Shown in pieces: positions 9,364 to 17,658 of a stretch of DNA of 64,000 nt. The stretch lies in assembly GCF_000013085.1 (NCBI RefSeq), contig NC_007643.1, positions 2,799,501 through 2,863,500 on the forward strand, read 5' to 3'. Each line of letters begins with the position of its first letter. The first letter of the stretch is position 1. The notes beneath the pieces were generated by a model. That model was not told where the DNA came from and searched no databases. It saw only the letters and a list, made by a program, of their open reading frames with translations. Source of the stretch: Rhodospirillum rubrum ATCC 11170 (lineage in GTDB: Bacteria > Pseudomonadota > Alphaproteobacteria > Rhodospirillales > Rhodospirillaceae). The position numbers and the translations under genes are program-made.

Positions 9364-9422
9364 AGACTGATCGGGACGCGAATCGCCGTCGCGGTCCGGT
9401 CCGGACCGCTCGGGAATTGCCT
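9364..9422 (+). repeat. Dispersed intergenic repeat, copy A
   Basis: This roughly 58-base segment between recJ and glpX closely matches 29681-29740 and more loosely 10497-10551. Shared blocks are AGACTGAT at the left, AATCGCCGTCGCGGTC in the middle and CGCTCGGGA at the right. The centre CGGTCCGGTCCGGACCG is partly self-complementary. All three copies lie outside genes and in the same orientation. Confidence 0.75.
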
Positions 9423-10477
9423 TACCGATCGGCGCTCAGCTTCGACAAATCGTGGCGGGTGTCGATAAAACGCAGCGTTCCGGTGCGCGATCGCATCACC
9501 AGGGTCGAGGAACGGGCACTGCCGGCGTGGAGCCGCACGCCGCGCAGCAAGGCGCCGTCGGTCACCCCGGTGGCGGCGAACATCGTCTCGCCCGGCACCA
9601 TATCGGCCATGGTCAGGATGCGGTCGGGATCGGTGATGCCGGCCGCCCGCACGGCGGCCTTCTCGGAGTCGCCGCGCACCATCAACCGGCCCTGAAGAAC
9701 CCCGCCCAAACACCGCAAACCGGCGGCGGCCAACACGCCCTCGGCCGCCCCGCCCGATCCCATATACATATCAACCCCGGTTTCGGGCAGGCCGACGGCC
9801 ACCGCGCCCGAGACGTCGCCATCGGAGATCAGGGTGATCCGCGCCCCGGTCGAGCGCACCCGGTCGACCAGGGCCTCGTTACGCGGGCGGTCAAGCACGC
9901 AGATCAGCAGCGCCTCGGCCGGGACGCCGCGCACCTTGGCCAGGGCGCGAATGTTCTCGGCCGGATCGGCATCCAGGCTGAGGCAGCCCTCGGGCACCCC
10001 CGGACCAACGGCGATCTTTTCCATATAGACCGGCGGCACCGCCAGCAATTCGCCCTTGCGGGCCAAAGCCATGCAGGCCGTGGCGTTGGGCGCCCCCATG
10101 GCGCAGATCGTCGCCCCCTCCAATGGGGTAACGCCGACATCGATCAACAGCCCGGTGCCGTTGCCCACGCCTTCGCCCAGGCGGAACAAACCGTCGTCGG
10201 GATCGGCCAGGGCGCCCAGCGTGATCGTCCCGGCCATCGGCACGGTGGTCAGCGCCTCGCGCATCGCCGCCGTCGCCGCCAGATCCGCCGCCCGCTCGTC
10301 GCCCCGCCCCATGTAACGGGCGGCGGCGATGGCAGCCGCCTCGGTCACTCGCGCCACATCAAGGGCCAGATTGCGATCAAGGGCGGCGGACAAAACGGGA
10401 TCGGCGGAAAATGACGCGACACTGGACAAGGGCCTTACTCCTGACAAAGGGACGCCCGGGCGGGCCGTCAGAGCCAC
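9422..10477 (-). CDS. glpX: GlpX-like class II fructose-1,6-bisphosphatase with altered active site
   Basis: A 351-residue member of the GlpX family, whose active members hydrolyse fructose 1,6-bisphosphate (some also sedoheptulose bisphosphate). Family landmarks present are RVTEAAAIAAARYMGRGD, the following AAD (Asp65), VYMEKIAVGPG, ISDGDVSG and MGSGGAAEG. However, the normal GEGERDEAPML segment reads GALADPDDGLF, so the metal-ligand Glu (Glu57 in E. coli GlpX) is Ala89, and the normal DPLEGT reads TPLEGA, replacing metal-ligand Asp85 by Thr117 and Thr90 by Ala122. I checked both segments on the nucleotide sequence. The gene order with hom and recJ is normal for alphaproteobacteria. The protein may be inactive or may have a different role. 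Confidence 0.85.
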   Translation of the reverse strand: MALTARPGVPLSGVRPLSSVASFSADPVLSAALDRNLALDVARVTEAAAIAAARYMGRGDERAADLAATAAMREALTTVPMAGTITLGALADPDDGLFRLGEGVGNGTGLLIDVGVTPLEGATICAMGAPNATACMALARKGELLAVPPVYMEKIAVGPGVPEGCLSLDADPAENIRALAKVRGVPAEALLICVLDRPRNEALVDRVRSTGARITLISDGDVSGAVAVGLPETGVDMYMGSGGAAEGVLAAAGLRCLGGVLQGRLMVRGDSEKAAVRAAGITDPDRILTMADMVPGETMFAATGVTDGALLRGVRLHAGSARSSTLVMRSRTGTLRFIDTRHDLSKLSADR

Positions 10478-10496
10478 GCCGGGCTGGCCGTTCCTA

Positions 10497-10551
10497 AAAG
10501 TGAAGCAAATCGTCGTTGCGATCGGCGTCAGATCGCTCGGGGATTTGCCCT
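10497..10551 (+). repeat. Dispersed intergenic repeat, copy B
   Basis: A more diverged copy of the repeat also seen at 9364-9422 and 29681-29740. It shares GTGAAGCAAATCG and GATCGCTCGGG with the copy at 29681. It lies in the 186-base gap between glpX and hom. Confidence 0.6.
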
Positions 10552-10614
10552 AAAGCAAACCACGCTCCATGAGGCCCATGTCACGCGGAGATTTTGTTCT
10601 CGTTTCACCAGATC

Positions 10615-10665
10615 AGAGCGGCGAAGAGACGGAAAATCGCTGTTTCCGTCTCCGCTCGCCGCTCT
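10615..10665 (-). terminator. Large hairpin at the 3' end of hom
   Basis: Arms AGAGCGGCG (10615-10623) and CGCCGCTCT (10657-10665) enclose a second pair, AGACGGAAA and TTTCCGTCT. The structure reaches the hom stop codon. There is no clear T tract, so it may be a 3' stabilising hairpin or part of the repeat family rather than an efficient terminator. Confidence 0.5.
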
Positions 10666-11956
10666 AGAACTGTTCGATGCGGATGACGCGGGGCGGCTCG
10701 ACCATGGCGTCGATCGCCCCGATGCGGGCCAGGGCCCGGGTCATCGCCGCCTCGCCGGTGTCATGAAGGGTCATGACCACCGGCACCGTCTCGCCGGGAT
10801 CGCGGGCGCGTTGAAGAACGGATTCCATGGAGACCTGTTCATCGCGCAACGCCGCCGCCACCTCGGCGAAAACCCCCGGCCGGTCAACGACCATCAGTCG
10901 GACGTAATAGCGCCCGACATGATCCTCGGGCTCGGCGCGCGGCAGAACGCTCAGCGCCGAGCTGGGCACGCCAAAGACCGGAACCTTATGGCCGCGCGCC
11001 AGATCGATCAGATCGGCGACCACGGCCGAAGCCGTCGGACCGGCCCCGGCGCCGCGCCCCTGGAACACGCTGCGGCCCACGAAGTCGCCCTCGGTGACCA
11101 CGGCGTTATTGACGCCCTCGACATGGGCGAGCGGCGCGTCAAGGGGCACCATCACCGGCGCCACCCGCTGTTCCACGCCCTCGGCGGTGCGCCGGGCCAT
11201 CGCCAGCAATTTGATGCGATAGCCCAGTTCATCGGCGAAGCGGATATCGAGCGACGAGATATGGCGGATGCCCTGAATGCTCACCCCACCCAGATCGACC
11301 GGAACATGGAAGGCGAGACTGGCGAGAAGGGCCAGCTTATGGGCGGCGTCGATGCCGTCGATATCAAAGCCGGGATCGGCCTCGGCATAGCCCAAAGCCT
11401 GGGCCTCGGCTAGCACGTCGGCGAAATCCCGCCCGCTTTCGCGCATGGTCGTCAGGATATAATTGCAGGTACCGTTGAGGATGCCGTGAAGGGCGTCGAT
11501 CCGGTTGGCGGCCAAGCCTTCGCGCAGGGCCTTGATGATCGGAATGCCGCCGGCCACGGCGGCTTCGAACCACAGCCCCGCCCCCGTCGCCTCGGCGCGG
11601 GCGGCCAGGGCCAGCCCATGGTGGGCGAGCAACGCCTTGTTGGCGGTCACCACCGGCCGGCCAAGATCAAGGGCGGTCTCGCAGACGGCCTTGGCCGGGC
11701 CGTCCGATCCGCCGATCAGTTCGACCACCACATCGGCCTTGGCCTCGCGGACCAGGGCGACGGGATCATCGAACCACGCATAGGACGACAGATCGACCCC
11801 GCGATCGCGCGTGCGCGAGCGGGCCGAAACGGCGCTGACCACCACCGGCCGGCCGGCGCGGGCGGCCAGCAGGTCCTTGTGGTCGGCCAGCAGCTTCACC
11901 ACCCCGGCGCCGACCGTTCCCAGGCCGGCGACGGCGACTTTCAAAGGATCATTCAT
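10664..11956 (-). CDS. hom: Homoserine dehydrogenase
   Basis: A 430-residue NAD(P)-dependent enzyme that reduces aspartate semialdehyde to homoserine, the branch to threonine and methionine. The N-terminus has the nucleotide-binding motif GLGTVGAGVV. The catalytic domain shows VTANKALLA, GGIPIIKALREGL, GILNGTCNYI and AEADPGFDIDGIDAAHKL. The last 90 residues form an ACT domain, the usual site of threonine feedback. It overlaps the upstream aminotransferase gene by four bases (ATGA), so the two are probably translated together. Length is standard for the monofunctional enzyme. Confidence 0.95.
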   Translation of the reverse strand: MNDPLKVAVAGLGTVGAGVVKLLADHKDLLAARAGRPVVVSAVSARSRTRDRGVDLSSYAWFDDPVALVREAKADVVVELIGGSDGPAKAVCETALDLGRPVVTANKALLAHHGLALAARAEATGAGLWFEAAVAGGIPIIKALREGLAANRIDALHGILNGTCNYILTTMRESGRDFADVLAEAQALGYAEADPGFDIDGIDAAHKLALLASLAFHVPVDLGGVSIQGIRHISSLDIRFADELGYRIKLLAMARRTAEGVEQRVAPVMVPLDAPLAHVEGVNNAVVTEGDFVGRSVFQGRGAGAGPTASAVVADLIDLARGHKVPVFGVPSSALSVLPRAEPEDHVGRYYVRLMVVDRPGVFAEVAAALRDEQVSMESVLQRARDPGETVPVVMTLHDTGEAAMTRALARIGAIDAMVEPPRVIRIEQF

Positions 11957-13194
11957 ACCGCTTCGTCCGCCTTCTGTTTGTCCTCGCCCTTGGCGCCCAG
12001 GCCGGTTTCGCCCCCCTGGCCACCGCCCAGGAAGGCCTTGATATTGCGCACCGCCTGACGGATGCGGTGCTTGTTCTCGACCAGGGCGATTCGCACATGG
12101 CTATCGCCGTATTCGCCAAAGCCGACGCCGGGACTGACCGCCACCTTGGCCTCGCGCATCAGCAGCTTGGAGAATTCCAGCGATCCCAGATGCTCAAAGC
12201 CCTTGGGCAGCGGCGCCCAGGCGAACATGCTGGCCGGCGGCGAGGGAATATCCCACCCGGCCTGGGCCAGCCCGTCGATCAGCACGTCGCGGCGCTCGCG
12301 GTACAGCGTGCGGATATCCTCGACGCAGTCTTGCGGTCCGTTCAAAGCCGCCGTCGCCGCCACCTGGACGGGGGTGAAGGCGCCATAGTCGAGATAGGAT
12401 TTGATGCGGGTGAGCGCGCCGATCAGATGGCGGTTGCCGGCGGCGAAGCCGATCCGCCAGCCCGGCATGTTGTAGGTTTTGGACAGCGAGGTGAATTCGA
12501 TCGCCACCTCCTTGGCCCCGGGGATCTGCAGCACCGAGGGCGGCGGCTTGTGATCGAAATAGATCTCGGAATAGGCGATGTCCGACAGGATCCAGATACC
12601 ATGGTGACGGCAGAAATCAACGACCTGTCCATAGAAATCAAGATCGGCGACATAGGCGGTGGGATTGGACGGGAAGTTGATCAGCACAGCCACCGGCTTG
12701 GGCACCGAATGGCGCACCCCGCGCTCCATCGCCTCAAGGAATTCGGGACCGGGCTTGGCCGGAATATGGCGCACCGCGCCGCCGGCGATGATGAAGCCGA
12801 AGGCGTGGATCGGATAGCTGGGATTGGGGGCGAGCACGATATCGCCGGGGCTGGTGATCGCCTGGGCGAGGTTGGCCAGACCTTCCTTCGAGCCCAGGGT
12901 GACGATCGCCTCGGTTTCGGGATCAAGCTCGACATTGAAGCGCCGGGCATAATAGCCGGCCAGCGCCTTGCGCAACCCGGGGATGCCGCGCGACATCGAA
13001 TAGCCGTGCGCCCGGGGGTTGGTCGCCGCCTCGCAAAGCTTGTCAACGATATGCTGGGGCGTGGGCTGGTCCGGATTGCCCATGCCGAGGTCGATGATAT
13101 CGTCACCGGCGGCCCGTGCCCGGGCCTTCATCGCGTTCACTTCGGCGAAGACATAGGGCGGCAGGCGCTTGATCCGGTAGAAATCATGGTCCAT
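11953..13194 (-). CDS. PLP aminotransferase, AlaC-like
   Basis: A 413-residue class I/II aminotransferase that transfers an amino group using pyridoxal phosphate. It begins with FYRIKRLPPYVFAEVN and GDDIIDLGMGNPDQPTPQ, which is typical of the AlaC/YfdZ-type alanine or aspartate-family aminotransferases found beside hom in alphaproteobacteria. The PLP lysine lies in SLSKTYNMPGWRIGF and the cofactor-binding aspartate region in ILSDIAYSEIYF. A C-terminal tail rich in Gly, Gln and charged residues extends beyond the fold. The overlap with hom suggests a role in aspartate-family or alanine metabolism, but the substrate cannot be read from sequence. Confidence 0.85.
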   Translation of the reverse strand: MDHDFYRIKRLPPYVFAEVNAMKARARAAGDDIIDLGMGNPDQPTPQHIVDKLCEAATNPRAHGYSMSRGIPGLRKALAGYYARRFNVELDPETEAIVTLGSKEGLANLAQAITSPGDIVLAPNPSYPIHAFGFIIAGGAVRHIPAKPGPEFLEAMERGVRHSVPKPVAVLINFPSNPTAYVADLDFYGQVVDFCRHHGIWILSDIAYSEIYFDHKPPPSVLQIPGAKEVAIEFTSLSKTYNMPGWRIGFAAGNRHLIGALTRIKSYLDYGAFTPVQVAATAALNGPQDCVEDIRTLYRERRDVLIDGLAQAGWDIPSPPASMFAWAPLPKGFEHLGSLEFSKLLMREAKVAVSPGVGFGEYGDSHVRIALVENKHRIRQAVRNIKAFLGGGQGGETGLGAKGEDKQKADEAV

Positions 13195-13357
13195 GGCTGG
13201 TTCATTCCGTTTGAGAGGGCCCCCTTTTTATCCTGTCGCACGCTCTCGCGCGATAGCCAATCGGGGGCAAACGCGGGCGGAAAGCTCATCCGGTACGGGG
13301 AGGCCCGTCGTCTCCCCGGCCCGATCATCGTCGCCGGAAAGGGCTGACGATGACGAT

Positions 13358-14401
13358 CTATTCGAGGAAGATCTCGGCCCGGCGATTGAAGGCCTCGCCC
13401 GAGGGCATGACTTCCCGGTATTCCTTCTGATCGTCGGCCACGGCGCCGACGACGATATTGGCCGGAAACACCCCGGCGCTCATCAGCGCCTGGGCCACCG
13501 CGTCGGCGCGCTCGGCCGAAACCCGCAGATTGAGAATCTTGTGGCTCACCGGATCCATGTCGCCGGTGCGGCTGGAGGAATGGCCGATGACGCGCAGCAC
13601 GCCGCCGTTCTCGCGTTGATAATCGGCGATCTCGGCGATCACGCGCAAGTCGTTGTTGTCGAGATCGGACGAGCTCGAGGCGAAATAGACAACGCCGACC
13701 TTCGCTCCCCCGCCGGCCAGGGCGGCGGCCTCGTCAAGCCTGCGCACCGCGCTTCCTTGCAGGGAGTTTTCCTGGTGGACGCCGGCGGAATCGATGACCA
13801 CCGTTCCCGATCCGGGGACGGCGGGCATCGCCGGTGCCTCGGAGGCCGGGAGCACGGACGTCGGCGCGGCCGAGGGACGGGCGGCGACAGCGGCCGGTCC
13901 GGGCGAACCGGCCGGGGCATTGGCCACCGTTCCCGGGGCGACCCGGGTGATCGTTTGACCGGACGCGCCCGCCGGGGCGGGCAAAGGCTGCGACACCGGG
14001 GTTGGCGCGGCGGCCGCCGTCGAGGGCGCCGCCGGACCGACGCCCAGCATGGTGCCGACCTCGGTCGCTTCCCGGGGCGGCGTGGAAACCGGGGTCTCGG
14101 AGACCGGCGCGTCGATTTCCTGGGGGGCGCGGCGGGTGCCCTGGCGGGCATGGCGCGAGGCCTCGCGGTCGGCGACCAAGCCTTCGGTGACGCTGTTGAG
14201 TTCGTCCAGGGTGGGCGGCTGCGGCCGGCTGGTCGGCACCTTGTTGACATCGGGGAAATCCCCCGGGGCGGTCTCCGCCCGCTCGCCGGCTGGGCTATCG
14301 GACGAGCATCCGCCCATCACCAGCCCTCCGGCCACGATGGTTCCGACGAGCACGGCCCAGGCCGCGCCGCGTCGATGACTCCCCGGCATCCCACGTGTCA
14401 T
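13358..14401 (-). CDS. OmpA-family lipoprotein
   Basis: A protein of about 347 residues anchored in the outer membrane through a lipidated Cys: the signal segment ends in GGLVMGGCSS. Residues about 40-220 are rich in Pro, Ala and Thr and probably disordered, spanning the periplasm. The C-terminal third is an OmpA-like peptidoglycan-binding domain with VVYFASSSSDLDNNDLRVI, RVIGHSSSRTG, NLRVSAERADAVAQAL and NRRAEIFLE. The start at 14401 gives a clean lipoprotein signal; the frame remains open to 14470. It is divergent from phaC and has no operon partner. It probably ties the outer membrane to the cell wall. Confidence 0.8.
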   Translation of the reverse strand: MTRGMPGSHRRGAAWAVLVGTIVAGGLVMGGCSSDSPAGERAETAPGDFPDVNKVPTSRPQPPTLDELNSVTEGLVADREASRHARQGTRRAPQEIDAPVSETPVSTPPREATEVGTMLGVGPAAPSTAAAAPTPVSQPLPAPAGASGQTITRVAPGTVANAPAGSPGPAAVAARPSAAPTSVLPASEAPAMPAVPGSGTVVIDSAGVHQENSLQGSAVRRLDEAAALAGGGAKVGVVYFASSSSDLDNNDLRVIAEIADYQRENGGVLRVIGHSSSRTGDMDPVSHKILNLRVSAERADAVAQALMSAGVFPANIVVGAVADDQKEYREVMPSGEAFNRRAEIFLE

Positions 14402-14518
14402 GACTCTTACGCACTCCAGTTCAACTACGCTGTGGCAGAGTGTAGGGGCAAGGCTCAGGCGAATGAACAAAAAAACCCTGCAACTTATGCCGTTTTCATT
14501 GTTTTGACCCTTAGCACA

Positions 14519-14547
14519 TTCAAGCCAAATGGGGTATAGCCTAATAG
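14519..14547 (+). promoter_or_regulatory. Candidate promoter for phaC
   Basis: TTCAAG (14519-14524) and TAATAG (14542-14547) are separated by 17 bases and read towards phaC in the 296-base divergent region. The match to the sigma-70 consensus is moderate, and the region upstream is AT-rich compared with the surroundings. No other strong site was seen in this gap. Confidence 0.3.
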
Positions 14548-14697
14548 GGAACGCAACCCCTGGGATTATCCACGCCCACCCGGTCCGATGAGTGGCACGA
14601 CCAAGCTCACCCGTCTTGCGGGAACGTCAGGACAAACCACATAGCATTTCAGTCCAGGAACCCTTCTACCCTCTCCCCTTCGCGCAAGGACATCAAC

Positions 14698-16494
14698 ATG
14701 GCCAATCAGGGCAGCGAGAAGACCCCTCCCGATCCGGCGCGGATCGGCAAGACCATGGCCGATATCGCAGAACGCAGCCAGAAACTCGTCACCGATTTCA
14801 TGACCCGCCAGGCGACCAGTCCGACCGGGGGAATGGATGATCCGATGAATATCGGGCAGGCCTTCCTTGATATGACCCGGCAGATGATGTCCCACCCCGA
14901 ACGCCTGGTCGAAGCCCAGATGAGCCTGTGGCAAGACTACCTCGCGTTGTGGCAGACCACGGCTTTGCGGATGATGGGCGCCGAGGCCCATCCGGTGGCC
15001 ACCCCGGCCCAGGGCGATCGGCGGTTCAAGGACGAGGCCTGGGACAACAACGAGGTCTTCGATTTCATCAAGCAAACCTACCTGCTGACGGCGCGCTGGA
15101 TGCAGGGCGTCGTCCGTGATGTCGACGGCATGGATCGCCATACCGCCGAGAAGGTCGATTTCTATACGCGGCAGTTCGTCGATGCCATGGCGCCGTCGAA
15201 TTTCGCCCTAACCAACCCGGAAGTGATCCGCGAAACCCTTGATAGCGGCGGCGAAAATCTGGTGAAGGGCCTAGAGCACCTGCTCCACGACCTGGAGCGC
15301 GGCAAGGGCCAGTTGCGCATTTCGATGACCGATGAAAGCGCCTTCGAGGTTGGGGTGAACGTGGCGGCGACCCCGGGCAAGGTCATCGCCCGCAACAGCC
15401 TGATGGAGCTTCTTCAATACACCCCGACCACCGAACAGGTCCACAAGCGGCCCCTGCTGATCATTCCGCCCTGGATCAACAAGTACTACATCCTGGATCT
15501 ACGCCCCAAGAACAGCTTCATCAAATGGGCGATCGATCAGGGTCATAGCGTCTTCGTCATTTCGTGGGTCAACCCCGAGGCCGATCTCGCCGCCAAGTCC
15601 TTCGAAGACTATATGGTGGAAGGCCCCTTGGCCGCGCTTGATATCATCAAGACGATCACCGGCGAGGACTCGGTCAACGCCATCGGCTATTGCCTGGGCG
15701 GCACACTGCTGGGATGCGTTCTGTCCTATCTGGAAGCCAAGGGCCAGTCCGACCGCATCGCCTCGGCCACCCATTTCACCGCCATGCTCGATTTCAGCGA
15801 GCCCGGCGAACTGGGGATCTTCATCGACGACCAGAGCCTGACCTTCCTTGAGGGCAAGATGAACAAGGTCGGCTATCTCGATGGCAGCGAGATGGCCACC
15901 ACCTTCAACATGCTGCGCGCCAATGATCTGATCTGGTCCTTCGTCGTCAATAACTACCTGATGGGCAAGGATCCCTTCCCCTTCGATCTTTTGTACTGGA
16001 ACGCCGACAGCACCCGCATGCCCGCGGCCATGCACAGCTTCTATCTGCGCAAGATGTACCAGGAAAACGTGCTGAAGGACCCCGGCGGCGTGACGCTGCT
16101 TGGCGTGCCCATCGACCTGCGGCGCAACCGCACGCCCAGCTATTTCGTCAGCGCCCGCGAAGACCATATCGCCCCCTGGCGCTCGACCTTCGCCGGAGCC
16201 CAGCTTTACAGCGGCCCGGTGCGCTTCGTTCTCGCCGCCTCGGGCCATATCGCCGGGGTGGTCAATCCGCCCTCGGCCAATAAATACTGCTTCTGGACCA
16301 ATACCAAGAAGGCCAAGGATGCCGAATCCTGGCTGGAAAAGGCCAGCCAGACCGACGGCTCGTGGTGGACCGATTGGGAGGCCTGGGTCGAGAAGTTCAC
16401 CGAGGGCAAGGTTCCCGCCCGGGTTCCCGGCGACGCCGGCGTGCCGGTGCTGGGCGACGCCCCGGGCGATTACGTGAAGGTGCGCGCCGGCTAG
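14698..16494 (+). CDS. phaC: Class I poly(3-hydroxyalkanoate) synthase
   Basis: A 598-residue enzyme that polymerises 3-hydroxyacyl-CoA into storage polyester granules. The alpha/beta hydrolase domain has the lipase-like box IGYCLGGTLLG with nucleophile Cys near residue 331, Asp in SAREDHIAPW near 488 and His in ASGHIAGVVNPP near 516. The N-terminal domain shows WQDYLALWQTT and RRFKDEAWDNNEVFDFIKQTYL. Other typical blocks are LLIIPPWINKYYILDL and VFVISWVNP. The ATG follows AAGGA. It stands alone, ending at a terminator, with no phaA, phaB or phasin gene nearby. Length fits the class I enzymes that act without PhaE or PhaR. Confidence 0.95.
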   Translation: MANQGSEKTPPDPARIGKTMADIAERSQKLVTDFMTRQATSPTGGMDDPMNIGQAFLDMTRQMMSHPERLVEAQMSLWQDYLALWQTTALRMMGAEAHPVATPAQGDRRFKDEAWDNNEVFDFIKQTYLLTARWMQGVVRDVDGMDRHTAEKVDFYTRQFVDAMAPSNFALTNPEVIRETLDSGGENLVKGLEHLLHDLERGKGQLRISMTDESAFEVGVNVAATPGKVIARNSLMELLQYTPTTEQVHKRPLLIIPPWINKYYILDLRPKNSFIKWAIDQGHSVFVISWVNPEADLAAKSFEDYMVEGPLAALDIIKTITGEDSVNAIGYCLGGTLLGCVLSYLEAKGQSDRIASATHFTAMLDFSEPGELGIFIDDQSLTFLEGKMNKVGYLDGSEMATTFNMLRANDLIWSFVVNNYLMGKDPFPFDLLYWNADSTRMPAAMHSFYLRKMYQENVLKDPGGVTLLGVPIDLRRNRTPSYFVSAREDHIAPWRSTFAGAQLYSGPVRFVLAASGHIAGVVNPPSANKYCFWTNTKKAKDAESWLEKASQTDGSWWTDWEAWVEKFTEGKVPARVPGDAGVPVLGDAPGDYVKVRAG

Positions 16495-16539
16495 AATCGC
16501 TTCGGGTTTCCTCGCGCTTCGAGATGAGTCACACTCGGC

Positions 16540-16576
16540 GCCCGGATGGCTGACAAGGCCGTCCGGGCGTTTTTCT
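16540..16576 (+). terminator. Intrinsic terminator after phaC
   Basis: GCCCGGATGGC (16540-16550) pairs with GCCGTCCGGGC (16558-16568), with a seven-base loop, followed by a T-rich stretch at 16570-16576. Confidence 0.85.
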
Positions 16577-16601
16577 TAAACGGGTGTTTCAAGGAATGGT
16601 G

Positions 16602-16922
16602 ATGACGCGTTCTCTGGCGGTTCTGATGGCCCTGCCCCTGCTGCTTGCGGCCCCCCTGGCCTTGGCCCAGGACCGCGAGGCCTTGATGGAGGCCTATCGG
16701 GCCAAATGCGACACCGAGGCCCGCCGCGCCGCCGCCCTGCCCAATGGCGATAGCGGCCGCGGCCGTTTCTGCGACGACCTCGCCCGCCAGATCCAGCACG
16801 GCGCCGCGCTCGACCGCCGGGGCGCCCAATCCTCGCCGCTCGCCCGCCCCAACGCCACCGTCTGGCCCGAAGAAGACTCTACCCCAAAGCCGCCGATCGC
16901 CCCCCGCCCGACCCTGCGCTGA
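16602..16922 (+). CDS. Small secreted protein of unknown function
   Basis: About 106 residues. It begins with a Sec-type signal peptide (a hydrophobic run ending in LALAQ, cleavage likely after ALA). The mature part is hydrophilic, with two Cys (in AKCDTEARR and RFCDDLA) that could form a disulfide, and a Pro-rich end. ATG 16602 is preferred because AAGGA is six bases upstream; a GTG at 16584 and an ATG at 16596 are in frame. It sits alone between the phaC terminator and the DUF4160 gene. No family is recognised. Confidence 0.6.
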   Translation: MTRSLAVLMALPLLLAAPLALAQDREALMEAYRAKCDTEARRAAALPNGDSGRGRFCDDLARQIQHGAALDRRGAQSSPLARPNATVWPEEDSTPKPPIAPRPTLR

Positions 16923-16994
16923 GCGTCTAAAAAGAACCGGCCGCCGTTTCGGTCGACTCCTTGAAGACCCCATAAAGATAGGTCATCTGAGGTC

Positions 16995-17234
16995 ATAGTT
17001 ACGATCTATCGGGCGCATGGCCTGCGCATCGTCATTTTTAGCGATGACCATGAACCGGCCCATGTGCATGTGTTCGGCGATGGGCATGCCAAGATCAATT
17101 TGATCGGTCCCGATGGGGAACCGGAACTGATCTGGGCCGAGGATATGAAGCACAACGAGGTGCGTCGCGCGATGGCTGTGGTAATCGAGCGGCAGGCTGA
17201 TTTTCTGGCGCGTTGGAGAGCAAGACATGGCTGA
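16995..17234 (+). CDS. DUF4160 protein lacking a normal start codon
   Basis: The frame from 16995 encodes about 79 residues of a DUF4160 protein: YRAHGLRIVIFSDDHEPAHV, then HVFGDGHAKINL, the family signature with paired His. Its stop overlaps the DUF2442 start by eight bases, the usual pairing for these families. From the in-frame stop at 16962 up to the conserved HVHV there is no ATG, GTG or TTG. The position where relatives carry Met-Val reads ATA GTT. Either ATA at 16995 is used as a weak start, or the gene has lost its start and is decaying. The function of DUF4160 is unknown; a link with toxin-antitoxin-like modules is only suggested by its pairing. Confidence 0.65.
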   Translation: MVTIYRAHGLRIVIFSDDHEPAHVHVFGDGHAKINLIGPDGEPELIWAEDMKHNEVRRAMAVVIERQADFLARWRARHG

Positions 17235-17598
17235 CCTTACCGATGCCCTCATCGACGCCGCCCTGGAGCGGGGCCGGAGTGCCCATGCGAACGAACCGCG
17301 CGCCGCCAAGGCGCGCTATGATCGATCATCCGCCCGGGTGATTGTCGATCTTGAAAATGGCTGCACCTTCGCCTTTCCGCCGCGACTGGCGCAGGGACTT
17401 GAGGGCGCCTCTGACGACCAGCTTTGCGCTGTCGAAATCCTTGGCCAAGGCTATGGTCTGCATTGGGAAACCCTGGACGTCGATCTTTCCCTGCCGGGCC
17501 TGATGGCCGGTATCTTCGGCACGAAAGCGTGGATGGCCAAGCGCGCGGAACCGCCCCCATCCGCCGCCAAGGACGCTTGGTCAAACCTTCCCCGTTGA
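17227..17598 (+). CDS. DUF2442 protein
   Basis: A 123-residue protein with the DUF2442 signature GYGLHWETLDVDLSLPGLMA followed by GIFGTKAWM. The N-terminal part has a short helix and the core strand RVIVDLENGCTFAFPP. It overlaps the DUF4160 frame by eight bases, and the ATG has GGAGAG upstream inside that frame, so it can be translated even if DUF4160 is dead. A strong terminator follows. Paired DUF4160/DUF2442 genes are common in bacteria, but their role is not established. Confidence 0.85.
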   Translation: MADLTDALIDAALERGRSAHANEPRAAKARYDRSSARVIVDLENGCTFAFPPRLAQGLEGASDDQLCAVEILGQGYGLHWETLDVDLSLPGLMAGIFGTKAWMAKRAEPPPSAAKDAWSNLPR

Positions 17599-17602
17599 TA
17601 GC

Positions 17603-17638
17603 AAAAGGCCCCCGAAGATCCCCGGGGGCCTTTTTTTT
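17603..17638. terminator. Bidirectional intrinsic terminator between DUF2442 and metQ
   Basis: A stem GGCCCCCG / CGGGGGCC is flanked by AAAA on the left and T8 on the right (17631-17638), so it can stop transcripts from both the DUF2442 gene and the converging metNIQ operon. Confidence 0.85.
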
Positions 17639-17658
17639 CAGTATCGATCGGCGAATGA

